Shown here piece by piece: positions 6,044 through 7,554 of a stretch of 7,554 bases of DNA. A program made the translations under genes and the position numbers. Positions within the stretch are counted from its first letter, which is position 1, and the number at the start of each line of letters is the position of its first letter. Location: the NCBI GenBank assembly GCA_902468695.1, contig CABQZS010000127.1:1-7554 (forward strand), in the 5' to 3' direction. The stretch is from an uncultured Collinsella sp. (GTDB taxonomy: Bacteria > Actinomycetota > Coriobacteriia > Coriobacteriales > Coriobacteriaceae). Under the pieces are notes generated by a model. The model had not been told where the DNA came from, did not search any database, and worked only from the letters and a program-made list of their open reading frames with translations.

Positions 6044-6937
6044 CTACAGCAAGGTGACGCTAAAGCTACGTTTATCGGTGGCACCGGGGGCCAGCGTGAT
6101 GATGTTGACCTTGTGCTCAAAGACGTCGTCCTCGGTGTCCATGGTGGTGTGGCCAGTCCAAGGCTCGAGCGCCACAAACGGGGCGTCGTTGGCGGCAGAC
6201 CACACGCCGATGTACTTAAAGCCCTCAAAGTCGATCTTGACGCCATGGCCCGACTTGCGACCGCGCAGCGTGAGCGTGGAACCCGGAGTATCGGTGAACA
6301 TGATGGCATCGTTATCGAAACTACGGTGCGTGATGGGCAGCACGTCAGAGTTATCGGGCGCCTTGTAGCTGCCCTCGAACGTCATGAGGCCATCGGGCGT
6401 GATGATGGGGGCCTCGTTGGTCCAAGCCTCGGTAAATGCCAGCTCGTAATCCTCGAACGTCTCGTCCTCGGCACCGGGGGCGGGCACGTTAAATGCAGGG
6501 TGGCCGCCCACCGAGAACGGCAGGTCCACGTCGCCGGTGTTGGTGACGGCAAAGGTCTGGGTAAGCGTGGCGTCACCAGTCAGGGCATAGGTCATGTTGA
6601 GCTTAAAGTGGAAGGGGAAAGCCTTGAGCGACTCGGGCGTATCGGTGATCTCGTACGTTACCGAGGAGCCGTCCTCCGAAACCTCGACCAACTTGTGCTC
6701 GACGATGCGAGCGAGGCCGTGGCGCGGCATCTCGCAGGTGCCGGCCGCAGACGTCGCCGTGTTGTTGCGCAGTGAACCCACGATGGGGAACAGAATGGGC
6801 GCGTGCTTGCCCCAAAAGGCCGGGTCGCCCTGCCACAGATACTCGTTGTCGTTGAGGGCAAGGCTCGTGAGCTGGGCTCCCATGGAATCGATGGCCGCGG
6901 TGAGGCCGCCGCGCTTGATGGTGGTGACGGTGGACAT
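6044..6937 (-). CDS. Aldose 1-epimerase family protein (galactose mutarotase-like, LacX/YeaD type)
   Basis: This is a predicted cytoplasmic enzyme interconverting alpha and beta anomers of a sugar or sugar phosphate. The 297-residue product shows the family's landmarks: MGAQLTSL at 19-26, EYLWQGDPAFWGKHAPILFPIVG (32-54; a LacX-like signature), H73 in RHGLAR, H146 in GGHPAF as the likely general acid, and E258 in LEPWTG as the likely base. Homologues of this branch are often annotated only as epimerase-family proteins, and the true sugar is uncertain. An ATG at 6961 is in frame, but the start at 6937 is preferred because GGAGGA lies seven bases upstream of it. The upstream gene stops one base before this start, so the two are coupled. 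No other sugar genes are nearby, giving no pathway context. The stop is TAG, followed by a hairpin and a strong terminator. Confidence 0.92.
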   Translation of the reverse strand: MSTVTTIKRGGLTAAIDSMGAQLTSLALNDNEYLWQGDPAFWGKHAPILFPIVGSLRNNTATSAAGTCEMPRHGLARIVEHKLVEVSEDGSSVTYEITDTPESLKAFPFHFKLNMTYALTGDATLTQTFAVTNTGDVDLPFSVGGHPAFNVPAPGAEDETFEDYELAFTEAWTNEAPIITPDGLMTFEGSYKAPDNSDVLPITHRSFDNDAIMFTDTPGSTLTLRGRKSGHGVKIDFEGFKYIGVWSAANDAPFVALEPWTGHTTMDTEDDVFEHKVNIITLAPGATDKRSFSVTLL

Positions 6938-6938
6938 G

Positions 6939-6949
6939 CTACTTCCTCC
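6939..6949 (-). promoter_or_regulatory. Epimerase ribosome binding site embedded in the upstream gene's last codons
   Basis: The minus-strand codons TGG AGG AAG (WRK) and stop TAG of the membrane-protein gene contain GGAGGA (6944-6949). One base after the stop comes the epimerase ATG. This fixes the epimerase start at 6937 and implies termination-reinitiation coupling of the two genes. Confidence 0.75.
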
Positions 6950-7554
6950 AAAAGTAAACAACAGTGTCGAGGGCTATTGTCCCACTCTTGGCGGCAAGGA
7001 GAAGCGGCAGGCGCAGTTGTTGAGCGATTGCGTAAAGGTCGAATCCGCCCTGCGGCGTGCTGTCGACCGTATCGGGCGCCTGCGAGTTAAAGCTCACGGG
7101 AACCATGCGCTTTGAGGCGCGGAAGCGCGTGCCATCGGTGGCGACGGGCGGCTCGTCGACCGTGAGCTCGTAGTCGCCGGGCTTGAGTTCGATGCCGTCG
7201 CCAGCGGAGTTGACATATTGATACTCGTCAATCGCCTGCCCTTTGAGCGTGCGGCCCGCGATGTGGATGAGCATCTGGCTGTCGCCGCGGGCGGTGTCCC
7301 ATGTCGCACCGTCCTTGACCTCGACCGATACATGCACCGAGCGCGTGCGGCTGAGCGATTGTTCGACAGACATCTCGACCTTGGCGGCATCTTTGCGCTG
7401 TTGCTCCACATGGCTCCAGACGTTTCCGATCGCCGAGCAAGCGATGACGCCGGCCATGAAGGCGATGAGGATGGGACCGAGCGGCGAACGGCGGCCCGCG
7501 TCTTCCTCGCGAGCCAGGTCGGGGCGATGCGTGGGCGCAGGCGCCTGAGCACCC
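6939..7554 (-). CDS. Hypothetical membrane-anchored protein (5' end outside window)
   Basis: The frame is open to the window edge, so the true start is missing. 204 residues are visible. The first visible part is rich in Pro and Ala, with charged residues (APAPTHRPDLAREEDAGRRS). A single membrane segment follows at about visible residues 24-43 (PLGPILIAFMAGVIACSAIG). An ATG at 7457 falls inside this segment and is unlikely to be the start. The rest, about 155 residues, is probably outside the cell. It is polar with alternating hydrophobic positions, suggestive of beta structure, and includes ELKPGDYELTVDEPPVATDG and a C-terminal LRLPLLLAAKSG stretch, ending FWRK. Positive residues before the membrane segment favour an N-in, C-out topology. 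I do not recognise the family. It is the upstream, coupled partner of the epimerase-family gene and ends in TAG. Confidence 0.75.
   Translation of the reverse strand, partial: GAQAPAPTHRPDLAREEDAGRRSPLGPILIAFMAGVIACSAIGNVWSHVEQQRKDAAKVEMSVEQSLSRTRSVHVSVEVKDGATWDTARGDSQMLIHIAGRTLKGQAIDEYQYVNSAGDGIELKPGDYELTVDEPPVATDGTRFRASKRMVPVSFNSQAPDTVDSTPQGGFDLYAIAQQLRLPLLLAAKSGTIALDTVVYFWRK

Overview
The window looks like chromosomal DNA of a GC-rich Gram-positive bacterium, about 60% GC by eye. Protein style, a Tat-like lipoprotein signal and strong GGAGG-type ribosome binding sites suggest Actinobacteria, most likely a gut Coriobacteriia such as Collinsella. That placement is inference from general resemblance, not a database match. 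All seven supported protein genes lie on the minus strand, so transcription runs from high to low coordinates. The long plus-strand reading frames are shadows.

Layout in transcription order. (1) A 5'-truncated membrane-anchored protein of unknown function (6939-7554) is translationally coupled to an aldose 1-epimerase-family gene (6044-6937). The epimerase ribosome binding site lies inside the last codons of the upstream gene. The unit ends with a hairpin just after the stop codon and then a strong intrinsic terminator (5930-5972). (2) A polar amino acid ABC importer operon follows: a binding lipoprotein (4860-5786), a permease with an unusual extra N-terminal membrane domain (3702-4850) and an ATPase (2894-3679). 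After a 72-nt gap holding a hairpin comes a cytoplasmic M20 metallopeptidase (1406-2821). Uptake of amino acids or small peptides followed by intracellular hydrolysis is a reasonable joint role. (3) After a 249-nt intergenic region comes prfA, peptide chain release factor 1 (89-1156). Its possible leader carries a tiny UAG-terminated reading frame. The window ends in non-coding sequence downstream of prfA.

The most interesting signals are non-coding. A roughly 70-nt element occurs twice (14-85 and 5971-6041), each time 2-3 nt after a TAG stop. Its hairpin shows three compensatory base-pair changes between copies, followed by a shared tail starting TCGACGCTGC. A second, unrelated 34-nt palindromic element also occurs twice (1356-1389 and 5888-5921, 28/34 identical). 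In both copies one arm supplies a plausible -35 hexamer for the next gene. Six of the seven genes end in TAG, the codon read only by RF1, and RF1 itself is encoded here and also ends in TAG.
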